A stretch of 64,000 nucleotides of DNA, from contig NZ_JXQQ01000027.1 of NCBI RefSeq assembly GCF_000834655.1, positions 1 to 64,000 on the forward strand. The letters run 5' to 3'. The notes below the pieces were generated by a model. The model searched no databases, was not told where the DNA came from, and saw only the letters and a list, made by a program, of their open reading frames with translations. Every line of letters begins with the position of its first letter. The stretch's first letter is position 1. A program made the translations under genes and the position numbers. Origin of the DNA: Variovorax paradoxus (GTDB taxonomy: Bacteria > Pseudomonadota > Gammaproteobacteria > Burkholderiales > Burkholderiaceae_C). This document shows positions 55,662 to 64,000 of the stretch, one piece after another.

Positions 55662-56933
55662 TCAGACCTGTTCGTTACGCAGCTGGTCTTCCATCGTCTC
55701 GCGGCGACGGATCAGCGTGGCGCTCTGGCCGCTCACCAGCACTTCGGCCGCACGCGGACGCGTGTTGTAGTTGCTGGACATGCTCATGCAGTACGCGCCC
55801 GCCGACAGCACGGCCAACAGGTCGCCGGCCAGCACATTGAGCGCGCGGTCGCGGCCGATCCAGTCGCCGCTCTCGCAGACCGGGCCGACCACGTCGTAGG
55901 TCGGCGCGTCGCCAGCGCGGATGCGCAGCGGCACGATCTTCTGGAAGGCTTGGTACATCGCGGGGCGCGGCAGGTCGTTCATGGCCGCATCGACGATGCA
56001 GAAATTCTTGTCTTCGCCGGGCTTGGTGTAGAGCACTTCGGTCACGCACACGCCCGCATTGCCGACGAGCGAACGGCCGGGTTCGATGACCAGCTTGCGC
56101 TGCCCGAAGCCGCGCGCGTCGAGCTTGGCGAGCAGCTGCTGCCAGAGGTGATCGGCCTTGGGCGGCACTTCGCCGTTGTAATCGATGCCCAGGCCGCCGC
56201 CGAAGTCCAGGTGGTGGATCGGCACGCCGGCCGCCTCGATCGCCTCGACCAGGTCGAGGACGCGATCGCAGGCGTCCAGGTACGGCGACGCTTCGGTTAT
56301 CTGCGAGCCGATGTGGCAATCGATGCCAACCACTTCGAGTCCGGGCAGCTTGGCGGCATGGCGGTACGCCTGCACGGCGCGGTCATGCGCGATGCCGAAC
56401 TTGTTGCCCTTCAGGCCGGTAGAAATGTAGGGGTGCGTTTTCGGGTCGACGTTCGGATTGATGCGGATACTGATCGGCGCGCGGCGGCTTTCGGCCAACG
56501 CCACTTCGTTGAGCACGTCGAGTTCGGCTTCGCTCTCGACGTTGAAGCAGGCGATGCCGGCCGCGAGAGCCTGGCGCATTTCCGCGCGCGTCTTGCCGAC
56601 GCCCGAGAAGATGATCTTTTTCGGATCGGCGCCCACGGCCAGCACGCGGGCGAGTTCGCCGCCCGAGACGATGTCGAATCCGCAGCCCGCCTCCGCGAAC
56701 ACGCGCAGCACGCCGAGCGACGAATTAGCCTTCATCGCATAGCAGATCAGGGCGTCGCGGCCCTCGAAGCCACGCTGGTAGGCCGCCAGGGCGTCCAGCA
56801 TCCATTGCTTCGAGTAGACGAACAGCGGCGTGCCGTGCTCGCGCGCCAACGCATCAAGGGCGAGACCTTCGACATGCAGTGCGCCGTCGCGCTGGGCAAT
56901 GTGGGGGTGGCCGGGGAGGGAAGCGTTCGTCAC
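55662..56933 (-). CDS. lysA: Diaminopimelate decarboxylase
   Basis: PLP enzyme for the last step of lysine synthesis, meso-diaminopimelate to L-lysine, 423 residues. The PLP lysine is in CYAMKANSSLGVL. Other parts: HIGSQI, DFGGGLGIDY, EPGRSLVGNAGV and the CESGDW active-site cysteine. The start is GTG, overlapping the lptM stop (GTGA), so translation is coupled. The lptM-lysA order is widely conserved in Proteobacteria. Confidence 0.97.
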   Translation of the reverse strand: MTNASLPGHPHIAQRDGALHVEGLALDALAREHGTPLFVYSKQWMLDALAAYQRGFEGRDALICYAMKANSSLGVLRVFAEAGCGFDIVSGGELARVLAVGADPKKIIFSGVGKTRAEMRQALAAGIACFNVESEAELDVLNEVALAESRRAPISIRINPNVDPKTHPYISTGLKGNKFGIAHDRAVQAYRHAAKLPGLEVVGIDCHIGSQITEASPYLDACDRVLDLVEAIEAAGVPIHHLDFGGGLGIDYNGEVPPKADHLWQQLLAKLDARGFGQRKLVIEPGRSLVGNAGVCVTEVLYTKPGEDKNFCIVDAAMNDLPRPAMYQAFQKIVPLRIRAGDAPTYDVVGPVCESGDWIGRDRALNVLAGDLLAVLSAGAYCMSMSSNYNTRPRAAEVLVSGQSATLIRRRETMEDQLRNEQV

Positions 56934-57199
56934 TTGGGCGCTCCGCTGCCGGTGGTGGCTGAGGCCGGCGCGCTACTGGCGGCGGCCGGCTTGGGAGCGG
57001 CTTCGTTGCTGGAAGCGCCCGAGCCGCCGGGGGTTATCAATTGCGGCAGGGTGGCTCGCTGCACGGCTGCCGGATCATTCGGCAGGTACAACGCACCGCG
57101 CTGGCCGCAGGCAGCGAGCCCGGCTGCCGCAGCGGCGATGCAAACCATGAGCACAGTGCGGCCGCGGGCGGTCACTAGAATTTGGCGAACATTCAACAT
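56930..57199 (-). CDS. lptM: LPS translocon maturation chaperone LptM-like lipoprotein
   Basis: Small lipoprotein of 89 residues. The lipobox LAAC is followed by GQRGALYLP, the conserved LptM/YifL start that assists LptD assembly. An Ala/Ser/Pro-rich, probably disordered tail follows. Start MLNVRQILV at 57199 is used; an internal ATG ([10 protein letters not shown]) would also give a signal peptide. Only 12 bases separate this start from cyaY on the other strand. Coupled to lysA. Confidence 0.85.
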   Translation of the reverse strand: MLNVRQILVTARGRTVLMVCIAAAAAGLAACGQRGALYLPNDPAAVQRATLPQLITPGGSGASSNEAAPKPAAASSAPASATTGSGAPK

Positions 57200-57211
57200 A
57201 GCGAAATTGTA

Positions 57212-57544
57212 ATGACCGACACCGAGTACATGGACCGCGCTGAAGCCGCGCTCGCCGCGATCGAGCAAGCCTGCGATCGCATCAACGACGCGACCGACGC
57301 CGATCTCGACAACCAGCGGGTGGGCGGGATGATCACAATTTCATTCCAGAACGGGAGCCAGCTGATCGTGAACCTGCAGAAGCCGCTGCAGGAGATATGG
57401 CTGGCCGCGCGGTCCGGTGGCTATCACTACCGGCACGATGGCCACGCCTGGGTCGACACCAAGACGGGCGAGGAGTTCTTCGGCAACCTCTCGCGCGAAG
57501 CCACGTTGCAGGCGGGCCAGCCGCTGGAGTTTGCAGCCGGCTGA
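57212..57544 (+). CDS. cyaY: Iron donor protein CyaY (frataxin)
   Basis: Bacterial frataxin of 110 residues that modulates iron-sulfur cluster assembly with IscS. An acidic first helix ([19 protein letters not shown]) carries the iron-binding face, followed by the beta-sheet motif [17 protein letters not shown] and [17 protein letters not shown] 57212 matches the usual N-terminus. Its promoter must lie inside lptM, given the 12-bp divergent gap. Confidence 0.95.
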   Translation: MTDTEYMDRAEAALAAIEQACDRINDATDADLDNQRVGGMITISFQNGSQLIVNLQKPLQEIWLAARSGGYHYRHDGHAWVDTKTGEEFFGNLSREATLQAGQPLEFAAG

Positions 57545-57555
57545 TCCGCCTTTGG

Positions 57556-59967
57556 TCAGTTCCGGAAGAGGTCGAGGATGCGGTTGCGCTCTTCCGGCGG
57601 CGGCGGCGGGCTCACCGGCACGCCGGTCAAGGCTTCGACTGGTGCCACCGGTGCTGCCGCTTCCACGCCGAGGCTCGCCACGCCGCGGCCCGGCGCGTAG
57701 TCGTCGTAATACCACTCGCCGCCCACGTTCACGATGCCCGACGGCGGCGTGGCCGACAGGTCGGTCACGGGCACGCCCTTGATGGCGGTCTCCATGTAGT
57801 TGATCCAGATCGGCAGGCTCAGGCCGCCACCGGTCTCGCGATCGCCCAGGTTGCGCGGCGTGTCGTAGCCGATCCACGAAATCGCCGTCATCGTGGGCTG
57901 GAAGCCCGCGAACCAGGCATCGAGCGAATCGTTGGTGGTGCCGGTCTTGCCGTAGAGGTCGATGCGCTTGAGCGTGGCCTGTGCCTTCGCGGCTGTGCCG
58001 GCGCGAGCGACGGAATTGAGCAGCGTGTCCATGATGAAGGCGTTGCGCTGCGGAATGGCGCGGTTCGCTTCGTTGAGCAATGACGGCTGCTTGTCGACCA
58101 GGAGCTTGTCCTTGTGGTCGGTGATGCGGGTCACCAGGTACGGATTCACGCGGTACCCGCCATTGGCGAACACCGAGTAACCCACCGCCATCTGCATCGG
58201 CGTGACGGCGCCTGCACCCAGCGCCATCGGCAGGTAGGCGGGGTGCTTGTCCTTGTCGAAGCCGAAGTTGGTGATCCATTCCTGCGCATAGCGGGTGCCG
58301 ATGGATTGCAGGATGCGGATCGACACGAGGTTCTTCGACTTCATGAGCGCCGTGCGCATCGACATCGGGCCGTCGTAGCCGCCGCCGTAGTTCTTGGGCT
58401 CCCACGGCTGGCCGCCGGTGGTGCCGGCATCGAAGAAGAGCGGGCCGTCGTTGATGACCGTGGCAGGGGTGAAGCCCTTCTCCAGCGCGGCCGAGTAGAT
58501 GAACGGCTTGAAGCTCGAGCCCGGCTGGCGCCAGGCCTGCGTCACGTGGTTGAACTTGTTCTTGCCGAAATCGAAGCCGCCCACCAGCGCCTTGATGGCG
58601 CCGTCGCGCGGGTCCATGGCGATGAAGGCGCCTTCCACCTCGGGCAACTGGGTGATTTCCCAGGTGTTCTTGGGCGTTTTCACCACGCGGATCACCGCGC
58701 CACGGCGGATCTTGATGTTGGGCGGTGCCTTGTCGGAGAGCCCTGACTGCGCGGGCTTCAAGCCTTCGCCGGTGATCTGCACGGGGTCGCCGTTGCCGCG
58801 CACCGCGTCGATCTGTTTTGCCGTGGCCTTGAGGACGACTGCTGCCATCACATCGCCGTTATCGGGGTGATCGGTGAGAGCGTCGTCGACGGCTTCGTCG
58901 AGGTCCTTGTTGTCGGCCGGGAGGTCGACGAACTTCTCGGGGCCGCGATAGATCTGGCGGCGCTCGTAATCCATGATGCCCTTGCGCAGCGCCTTGTAGG
59001 CGGCCGCCTGATCGGCCGCGACCAGCGAGGTGTAGACCTTGAGGCCGCGCGTGTAGGTGCTGTCGCCGTATTGCGCATACATCAGTTGGCGCACGGTTTC
59101 GGCCACGTACTCCGCGTGCAGGCGGTTCGGATCGGCGGCATCGCGCAGATGCAGTTCTTCCTTTTTGGCCTCGGCGGCCTGCTCGGCGGTGATGAAGCCG
59201 GCCTCCTGCATGCGATCAATCACATAGAACTGGCGGCCGCGTGCGCGTTGCGGGTTGTTGACGGGGTTGTTGGCGCCCGGTGCCTTGGGCAAACCGGCGA
59301 GCATGGCGGCCTGCGCGATCGTCAGTTCCTGCAGCGGCTTGCCGAAGTACGCGTCAGACGCGGCGGCGAAGCCGTAGGCGCGGTTGCCCAGGTAGATCTG
59401 GTTCAGGTAGATCTCGAAGATCTGGTCCTTGCTGAGCAGGTGCTCCAGCTTGAAGGTGAGCAGCACTTCGTAGACCTTGCGGGTCAGCGTCTTCTCGGAG
59501 CTCAGGTAGACGTTGCGCGCCACCTGCATCGTGATGGTCGATGCGCCCTGGCTCTTCACCCGGTTCAGGTTGGCCAGGCCCGCGCGGACCATGCCCTTGT
59601 AGTCGACGCCGCCGTGGTCATAGAAGCGCGCATCTTCGGCGGCAAGCACCGCATCTTTCACCACCTTGGGAATCGCGGCGATCGGCGTGAGGTTGCGCCG
59701 TTCTTCGCCGAATTCGCCGATCAGCGTGCCTTCGGCGGAAAAAACCCGCAGCGGCAGCTTGGGCCGGTAGTCGGAGAGTTCCGAGATGTCCGGCAGGTTC
59801 GGATAGGCGACCGCGAGAGCCACCGCGACCACGCAAAGGACAGACAGCACACCGGCCGCGGCAATGCCGAACCCCCAGAACACGAAGCGCAACAACCATC
59901 TGAGCCAGGCTGGTCGTGCGGGAGGAGGGGTCTTGGCTGGCCCTTTGGGGCGTGGTGTTTCTTGCAT
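57556..59967 (-). CDS. mrcA: Penicillin-binding protein 1A (class A, bifunctional)
   Basis: Inner-membrane peptidoglycan synthase of 803 residues. A proline-rich cytoplasmic start leads to one transmembrane helix, then the GT51 transglycosylase domain (AAEDARFYDHGGVDYKGMVR, QGASTITMQVARNVYL), an OB-like insert, and the transpeptidase with SSFK (active serine, in PGSSFKPF), and KTGTTND. ATG 59967 is chosen over GTG 59985 because a TATAAT lies just upstream of the GTG, putting the transcript start at or after it. Divergent from pilM, a conserved arrangement. Confidence 0.95.
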   Translation of the reverse strand: MQETPRPKGPAKTPPPARPAWLRWLLRFVFWGFGIAAAGVLSVLCVVAVALAVAYPNLPDISELSDYRPKLPLRVFSAEGTLIGEFGEERRNLTPIAAIPKVVKDAVLAAEDARFYDHGGVDYKGMVRAGLANLNRVKSQGASTITMQVARNVYLSSEKTLTRKVYEVLLTFKLEHLLSKDQIFEIYLNQIYLGNRAYGFAAASDAYFGKPLQELTIAQAAMLAGLPKAPGANNPVNNPQRARGRQFYVIDRMQEAGFITAEQAAEAKKEELHLRDAADPNRLHAEYVAETVRQLMYAQYGDSTYTRGLKVYTSLVAADQAAAYKALRKGIMDYERRQIYRGPEKFVDLPADNKDLDEAVDDALTDHPDNGDVMAAVVLKATAKQIDAVRGNGDPVQITGEGLKPAQSGLSDKAPPNIKIRRGAVIRVVKTPKNTWEITQLPEVEGAFIAMDPRDGAIKALVGGFDFGKNKFNHVTQAWRQPGSSFKPFIYSAALEKGFTPATVINDGPLFFDAGTTGGQPWEPKNYGGGYDGPMSMRTALMKSKNLVSIRILQSIGTRYAQEWITNFGFDKDKHPAYLPMALGAGAVTPMQMAVGYSVFANGGYRVNPYLVTRITDHKDKLLVDKQPSLLNEANRAIPQRNAFIMDTLLNSVARAGTAAKAQATLKRIDLYGKTGTTNDSLDAWFAGFQPTMTAISWIGYDTPRNLGDRETGGGLSLPIWINYMETAIKGVPVTDLSATPPSGIVNVGGEWYYDDYAPGRGVASLGVEAAAPVAPVEALTGVPVSPPPPPEERNRILDLFRN

Positions 59968-59990
59968 GGAGGGCCGGAGAGTCACCGGAC

Positions 59991-59996
59991 ATTATA
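59991..59996 (-). promoter_or_regulatory. -10 box of mrcA
   Basis: A consensus TATAAT on the minus strand lies 23 bases before ATG 59967. No good -35 is visible at 16-18 bp. It supports the chosen mrcA start. Confidence 0.6.
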
Positions 59997-60120
59997 AAAA
60001 GCCGCCCCTCCAGCGAGATCCGATCTTTGTTTCCTCGTGCAGTCCTAATCCAAAAGTTACAGAATGCGGCTTTGACGTCAGGTTTTGACAACGGTTCTCG
60101 GGTTTGTCCGCCTGGGTTGC

Positions 60121-60149
60121 TTGGTGGGCGTTACGCCTGCTGCTAGAGT
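60121..60149 (+). promoter_or_regulatory. Candidate promoter of the pilMNOPQ operon
   Basis: TTGGTG (60121-60126) and TAGAGT (60144-60149) are 17 bases apart, with an extended -10 TGC before the second box. It lies 56 bases before the pilM start codon. Confidence 0.5.
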
Positions 60150-60205
60150 GCAACCGAACGCATATTTTTCCATTGGTTACAAATACAGGGGGAGAGGGAC
60201 CTAAC

Positions 60206-61285
60206 TTGGCTGCTCTTGGAACATTGTTTCGTCGTCAAAACGCCCCCCTGCTTGGGCTGGATGTCAGTTCGTCCAGCGTCAAGCTGGTCGAGCTCGGCCG
60301 TGAAGCCAGCGGAAAGCTGGTGCTGGAGCGTTGCGCCATCGAGCCGCTAGAACGCGGCTGGATCACTGACGGCAACGTCGAGAAATTCGACGAGGTGGCC
60401 GAGGCCGTCCGGCGTGTCGTGCGCAAGAGCGGCACCAAAACGCGCAACGTCGCGCTCGCACTGCCGCCGTCGGCTGTGATCACCAAGAAGATCATTCTTC
60501 CCGGTGGCATGAGCGAGCAGGAACTCGAGATCCAGGTCGAGTCCGAAGCCAACCAGTACATCCCCTTCTCGCTCGATGAGGTGAGCCTCGACTTTTGCGT
60601 CACCGGCCCGAGCGCCAGTTCCGCCGGCGATGTGGAAGTGCTGATCGCCGCGTCCCGCAAGGAGAAGGTCCAGGACCGCGAAGGCCTGGCCGAAGCGGCC
60701 GGGCTCAAGGCCATGATCCTGGACGTCGAGTCCTACGCCTCGCGCCTCGCGACCGCACGCCTGATCGAGCAATTGCCAGGCAAGGGCGTGGACTCGATCG
60801 TGGCGCTGTTCGAGGTGGGCGCGTTCACCACCAGCATGCAGGTGTTGCGCAACCAGGAAGTGTTGTACGACCGCGACCAGGCCTTCGGCGGCGCCCAGCT
60901 GACCCAGCTGATCGTGCGGCAGTACGGTTTTTCCGCAGAAGAAGCCGAAGCCAAGAAGCGCAGCGGCGACCTGCCCGACGACTACGGCTCGGGCGTACTC
61001 AAGCCCTTCGTGGAAAGCATCGCGCAGGAAATTGCGCGTGCGCTTCAATTTTTCTTCACGAGCACGCCGCACAACCGCGTCGATTACGTGCTGCTGGCCG
61101 GCGGTTCGTCGTCGCTGCCGGGGCTGACTAGTGCCGTGACCCGCCAGACCTCGTTTGCGTGCTCGCTGGTCAATCCGTTCGACGGCATGGACTTCGGTCC
61201 GAGCATCCGCGAGAAGAAGGTGCGGCGCGAAGCGCCTTCGTACCTGACCTCGTGCGGCCTTGCCATGCGGAGGTTCCTGCAGTGA
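60206..61285 (+). CDS. pilM: Type IV pilus assembly ATPase-like protein PilM
   Basis: Cytoplasmic actin-fold protein of 359 residues that binds the PilN N-terminus in the alignment subcomplex of type IV pili. Motifs: LLGLDVSSSSVKLVELGR (phosphate-1), MILDVESYASRLA and YVLLAGGSSSLPGL. The start is probably TTG 60206, after a GGGGGAGAGGG purine tract; earlier in-frame starts lack family similarity. First gene of pilMNOPQ, overlapping pilN by four bases. Confidence 0.94.
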   Translation: MAALGTLFRRQNAPLLGLDVSSSSVKLVELGREASGKLVLERCAIEPLERGWITDGNVEKFDEVAEAVRRVVRKSGTKTRNVALALPPSAVITKKIILPGGMSEQELEIQVESEANQYIPFSLDEVSLDFCVTGPSASSAGDVEVLIAASRKEKVQDREGLAEAAGLKAMILDVESYASRLATARLIEQLPGKGVDSIVALFEVGAFTTSMQVLRNQEVLYDRDQAFGGAQLTQLIVRQYGFSAEEAEAKKRSGDLPDDYGSGVLKPFVESIAQEIARALQFFFTSTPHNRVDYVLLAGGSSSLPGLTSAVTRQTSFACSLVNPFDGMDFGPSIREKKVRREAPSYLTSCGLAMRRFLQ

Positions 61286-61902
61286 TCCTCATCAACCTGC
61301 TTCCGCATCGCGAAGCCGCACGCAAGCGGCGTCGCGAGGCCTTCTATGGAACCCTCGGCGGCGCTGCCCTGTTGGGTGCCTTGATCGCGGGCCTCGGCTA
61401 CCTCTGGTTCGAGGCGCAGATCTCGACCCAGCAATCGAAGAACGGTTTCCTGCAAGCCGAGATCAAGAAACTCGAAGTCGAGATCAAGGAGATTTCGACG
61501 CTGCAAGATGAAATTGCGGCTCTGCGCGCGCGCCAGCAGGCCGTCGAAGACCTGCAGGGCGACCGCAACCTGCCAGTGCACCTGTTCAATGAGCTGGTCC
61601 GGCAACTGCCCGACGGTGTCTATCTGAGCAGCATGAAGCAGGACAACCAGACCGTGACGTTGCAAGGCATGGCCCAGTCCAACGAACGCGTGTCGGAATT
61701 GCTGCGCAACCTGGGCAACAACAGCCCTTGGCTGGTGAAGCCCGAACTGGTCGAGATCACGTCGACGAATGTAAACCTGAGCCAGCGCGACCAGCGTCGT
61801 GTTGCAAGCTTCACGATGAAGATCGGCCTGAAGCGGCCGACCGATGCGCAGAAGGCTGCAGCTGACAAAGCGCTGGCCGCTGCCGCGCAGTCCAAGGGGT
61901 AA
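61282..61902 (+). CDS. pilN: Type IV pilus inner-membrane protein PilN
   Basis: Bitopic protein of 206 residues. The cytoplasmic PilM-binding motif ILINLLPHREAARKRR opens the chain, followed by one helix (GTLGGAALLGALIAGLGYLWF), a coiled-coil stretch and a small ferredoxin-like periplasmic domain. GTG start overlaps the pilM stop. Confidence 0.95.
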   Translation: MILINLLPHREAARKRRREAFYGTLGGAALLGALIAGLGYLWFEAQISTQQSKNGFLQAEIKKLEVEIKEISTLQDEIAALRARQQAVEDLQGDRNLPVHLFNELVRQLPDGVYLSSMKQDNQTVTLQGMAQSNERVSELLRNLGNNSPWLVKPELVEITSTNVNLSQRDQRRVASFTMKIGLKRPTDAQKAAADKALAAAAQSKG

Positions 61903-61908
61903 TCGATC

Positions 61909-62586
61909 ATGGCAAGCAATCGCCCCTCCCAAAAAGTAGACGTCGGCGCCGCACTGCGGAGCGTCGGCGATCAGTTCCGCGGACTCAATCCGAACGACCC
62001 GTCGATGTGGCCGGCAGTCCCGCGCTACGCCTTGTGCCTGGCCGTGACCGCACTGGTGCTCGTGGCGTTGTGGTTCGTCTGGCTCACCAACTCCAACGAC
62101 CAACTCGAGAGCGAGCGTGCCAAGGAAGTGACGCTCAAGGCCGACTACCAGAAGAAGGTCGCCCAGGCGGCGAACCTCGACCTTCTGAAGAAGCAGCGCG
62201 AACAGGTTCAGCAGTACGTGACTCTGCTCGAGAAGCAGTTGCCCAGCAAGGCGGAAATGGACGCGCTGCTCTCGGACATCAACCAGGCCGGCCTCGGCCG
62301 CAGCCTGCAGTTCGAGCTGTTCCGCCCGGGTTCCATCTCTGTGAAGGACTACTACGCCGAGCTTCCGATCGCCGTTCGTGTCACCGGGCGCTATCACGAC
62401 ATGGGCGCCTTCGCAGCAGACGTTGCCAGTCTCTCGCGCATCGTGACACTCAACAACGTGACGATCACGCCGCAAAAGGACAAGGACGTGCTGACGATGG
62501 ACGCCACCGCGCGCACCTTCCGCTATCTCGATGAAGACGAGCGGGCAGCCCAGAAACGCGCCACGGCGCCGAAGGCGAAGAAATGA
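61909..62586 (+). CDS. pilO: Type IV pilus inner-membrane protein PilO
   Basis: Bitopic partner of PilN, 225 residues. One helix (YALCLAVTALVLVALWFVWL) is followed by a coiled coil and a periplasmic domain with LPSKAEMDALLSDINQAGLG. The N-terminal LRSVGDQFRGLNPNDPSMWP is typical of betaproteobacterial PilO. Overlaps pilP by four bases. Confidence 0.95.
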   Translation: MASNRPSQKVDVGAALRSVGDQFRGLNPNDPSMWPAVPRYALCLAVTALVLVALWFVWLTNSNDQLESERAKEVTLKADYQKKVAQAANLDLLKKQREQVQQYVTLLEKQLPSKAEMDALLSDINQAGLGRSLQFELFRPGSISVKDYYAELPIAVRVTGRYHDMGAFAADVASLSRIVTLNNVTITPQKDKDVLTMDATARTFRYLDEDERAAQKRATAPKAKK

Positions 62587-63122
62587 GGGCGGCAAGCAAA
62601 GTCCTCTGGCTGATGCTGGCCACGATGGGCCTGAGCGCCTGCGATTCCGGCCAGGAAGACCTGCAGCGCTGGATGGTCGAGCAGCGCGCCCAGGTGAAAC
62701 CTTCGGTGCCTCCGATTACCGAGCCCAAGAAATTCACGCCGCAGGCATACACCGAAGGCTCGTCTTTCGAGCCCTTCAACATGCTGAAGCTGACGCAGGC
62801 GCTGCGCCGCGAATCGAACCAGCCGAGCACCTCGGAGCTGATCGCGCCCGAACTGGCGCGCCGCAAGGAGTCGCTCGAAGCCTTCCCGCTCGATTCGATG
62901 GCCATGGTGGGCAGCATGAACCGCAACGGCCAGCCGGTGGCGCTGGTTCGTGTCGACAAGCTGCTCTACAAGGTGCGCGTCGGCGAATACCTGGGCCTGA
63001 ACTACGGGCGCATTACCCGTATCAACGAAACCGAAGTCGCCTTGCGTGAAATCGTGCAAGACGCCGCCGGTGAATGGATCGAACGCGTGGCGACATTGCA
63101 GCTGCAAGAGAGTGCGAAATGA
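62583..63122 (+). CDS. pilP: Type IV pilus lipoprotein PilP
   Basis: Inner-membrane-anchored lipoprotein of 179 residues linking PilNO to the PilQ secretin. The lipobox LSAC is followed by Asp at +2 (CDSG), predicting retention in the inner membrane. A disordered linker precedes the beta domain (VDKLLYKVRVGEYLGLNYGRI). ATG overlaps both pilO and, at the other end, pilQ. Confidence 0.95.
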   Translation: MRAASKVLWLMLATMGLSACDSGQEDLQRWMVEQRAQVKPSVPPITEPKKFTPQAYTEGSSFEPFNMLKLTQALRRESNQPSTSELIAPELARRKESLEAFPLDSMAMVGSMNRNGQPVALVRVDKLLYKVRVGEYLGLNYGRITRINETEVALREIVQDAAGEWIERVATLQLQESAK

Positions 63123-64000
63123 ACCAAAAAAAATCAACGATGGCACAGTGGCTGCGCGCCGCCGGGCTGGGTCTGCTGGCCTTCGGTGCACTTGCCGTCG
63201 CCCATGCGCAAAACGCGATCGAGGCTGTCACCAGCTCGACGCAATCCGGCGCCGAGGTGATCCGGATCGATCTGACCCAGCCGCTGACCGCGGTGCCGGC
63301 CGGATTCGCCGTGCAGACGCCTGCGCGGATCGCGCTGGACTTTCCGGGCGTGACGAATGCCATCGGGCGTTCCGCCATTGAAGTGAACCAGGGCAACCTG
63401 CGTTCGGTCAACGTCGTGCAGGCCGGCGAGCGCAGCCGGGTGGTGCTGAACCTCAAGCAAGCCACGGCCTACAAGACCGAAATCCAGGGCAAGTCGCTGC
63501 TGGTCATTCTCGAACCGGCCGCCGGTACGGCATTGGCTGCATCGACGGCCACGGTTTTCGCGGAGAACCGCAATCGCGACACGCTGCCGCTGCGCGACGT
63601 CGACTTCCGTCTTGGCGCCGACAGCACGGGCCGCGTCATCGTCGACCTGCCGAACAACCAGGTGGGTGTCGATGTCAAGCAGCAAGGCAAGAACCTTGTC
63701 GTGGAATTCACCAAGTCGACGCTGCCTGAAGGCCTGCGCCGCCGCCTCGACGTTGGCGACTTCGGCACTCCGGTCCAGCTGATCACCTCGCAGCAGTCTG
63801 GCGACCGCGTTCGCATGACGATCGAAGCCAAGGGTGACTGGGAGCACAGTGCCTACCAGAGCGAAAACCAGTTCGTGGTGGAAGTGCGTGCCCGCAAGGT
63901 CGACCCCACCAAGCTCACGCAAGGCGTTGGCTACAACGGTGAGAAGCTCTCTCTGAACTTCCAGAACATCGAGATTCGCTCGCTGCTGCAGGTGATTGCC
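63119..64000 (+). CDS. pilQ: Type IV pilus secretin PilQ, N-terminal part
   Basis: Open to the window end; 294 codons are present of a protein usually near 700 residues. After a signal peptide (WLRAAGLGLLAFGALAVAHAQ) come two AMIN-type domains (first near VIRIDLTQPLTAVPAGFAVQ, RIALDFPGV) that bind peptidoglycan, and at the end the start of the secretin N0 domain (KLSLNFQNIEIRSLLQVIA). It forms the outer-membrane pore for the pilus. Its start is coupled to pilP by ATGA. Confidence 0.94.
   Translation, partial: MNQKKSTMAQWLRAAGLGLLAFGALAVAHAQNAIEAVTSSTQSGAEVIRIDLTQPLTAVPAGFAVQTPARIALDFPGVTNAIGRSAIEVNQGNLRSVNVVQAGERSRVVLNLKQATAYKTEIQGKSLLVILEPAAGTALAASTATVFAENRNRDTLPLRDVDFRLGADSTGRVIVDLPNNQVGVDVKQQGKNLVVEFTKSTLPEGLRRRLDVGDFGTPVQLITSQQSGDRVRMTIEAKGDWEHSAYQSENQFVVEVRARKVDPTKLTQGVGYNGEKLSLNFQNIEIRSLLQVIA

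Overview
The window is a gene-dense, high-GC stretch of chromosome from a Gram-negative betaproteobacterium, most likely Variovorax or a close relative in the Comamonadaceae. This is inferred from gene content: a Porin_4-type porin, tripartite-tricarboxylate (Bug) binding protein, Tat-exported MsrP, System II cytochrome c biogenesis (ResB/CcsB) next to cytochrome c4, lptM-lysA with divergent cyaY, and mrcA divergent from pilMNOPQ. No tRNA, rRNA, CRISPR, phage or insertion sequence was seen. Genes fill nearly everything and no gene-free gap exceeds about 250 bp.

Layout. 1-180 is the tail of a porin. 376-9312 is a seven-gene, tightly coupled operon: a dipeptide/oligopeptide ABC importer (dppB, dppA, dppC, dppD, dppF) with an M20 amidohydrolase between dppB and dppA, ending in a two-domain putative glycosyltransferase. 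A Tat-exported DODA-type dioxygenase follows, then zwf on the minus strand. 11975-16304 is an FbpABC-type importer, followed by a HAD hydrolase and a lipocalin whose 3' ends overlap. 17847-20356 is tal-pgi. A pdxA plus Bug binding-protein pair lies divergent to a LysR regulator (20363-23470).

23660-34627 is a polyol-catabolism locus: a sorbitol/mannitol-type ABC importer (smoEFGK), D-arabinitol 4-dehydrogenase, sorbitol dehydrogenase, a fructose-6-phosphate-aldolase-like protein, a fructokinase-like PfkB kinase, an AraC/MtlR-like regulator and xylulokinase. It resembles the Pseudomonas mtlEFGKDYZ and Rhodobacter smo systems. Polyols would enter through SmoEFGK, be oxidised to ketoses (D-xylulose, D-fructose), phosphorylated, and feed the pentose phosphate and hexose phosphate pools served by tal, pgi and zwf in the same window. 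Three successive intergenic gaps of this operon contain repetitive or palindromic sequence, and a candidate AraC-type tandem operator precedes it.

34792-36767 is groES-groEL under a perfect CIRCE element. Then come a phospholipase-D-family lipoprotein, an iron-type outer-membrane uptake cluster (two TonB-dependent receptors, a PepSY membrane protein and a 67-residue membrane protein, with a Fur-box-like site upstream), metK, two coupled LpxL-family acyltransferases, an epoxide-hydrolase-like enzyme, engB, cytochrome c4 with resB-ccsB, msrP-msrQ, lptM-lysA, cyaY, mrcA, and pilMNOP with the start of pilQ running off the window end.

Nothing here is plainly a new defence or mobile system. The least expected items are the glycosyltransferase fusion whose second domain seems to lack catalytic motifs, the dispersed intergenic repeat family, the aldolase inside the polyol operon, and the Fbp-type binding protein lacking FbpA's tyrosine pair.
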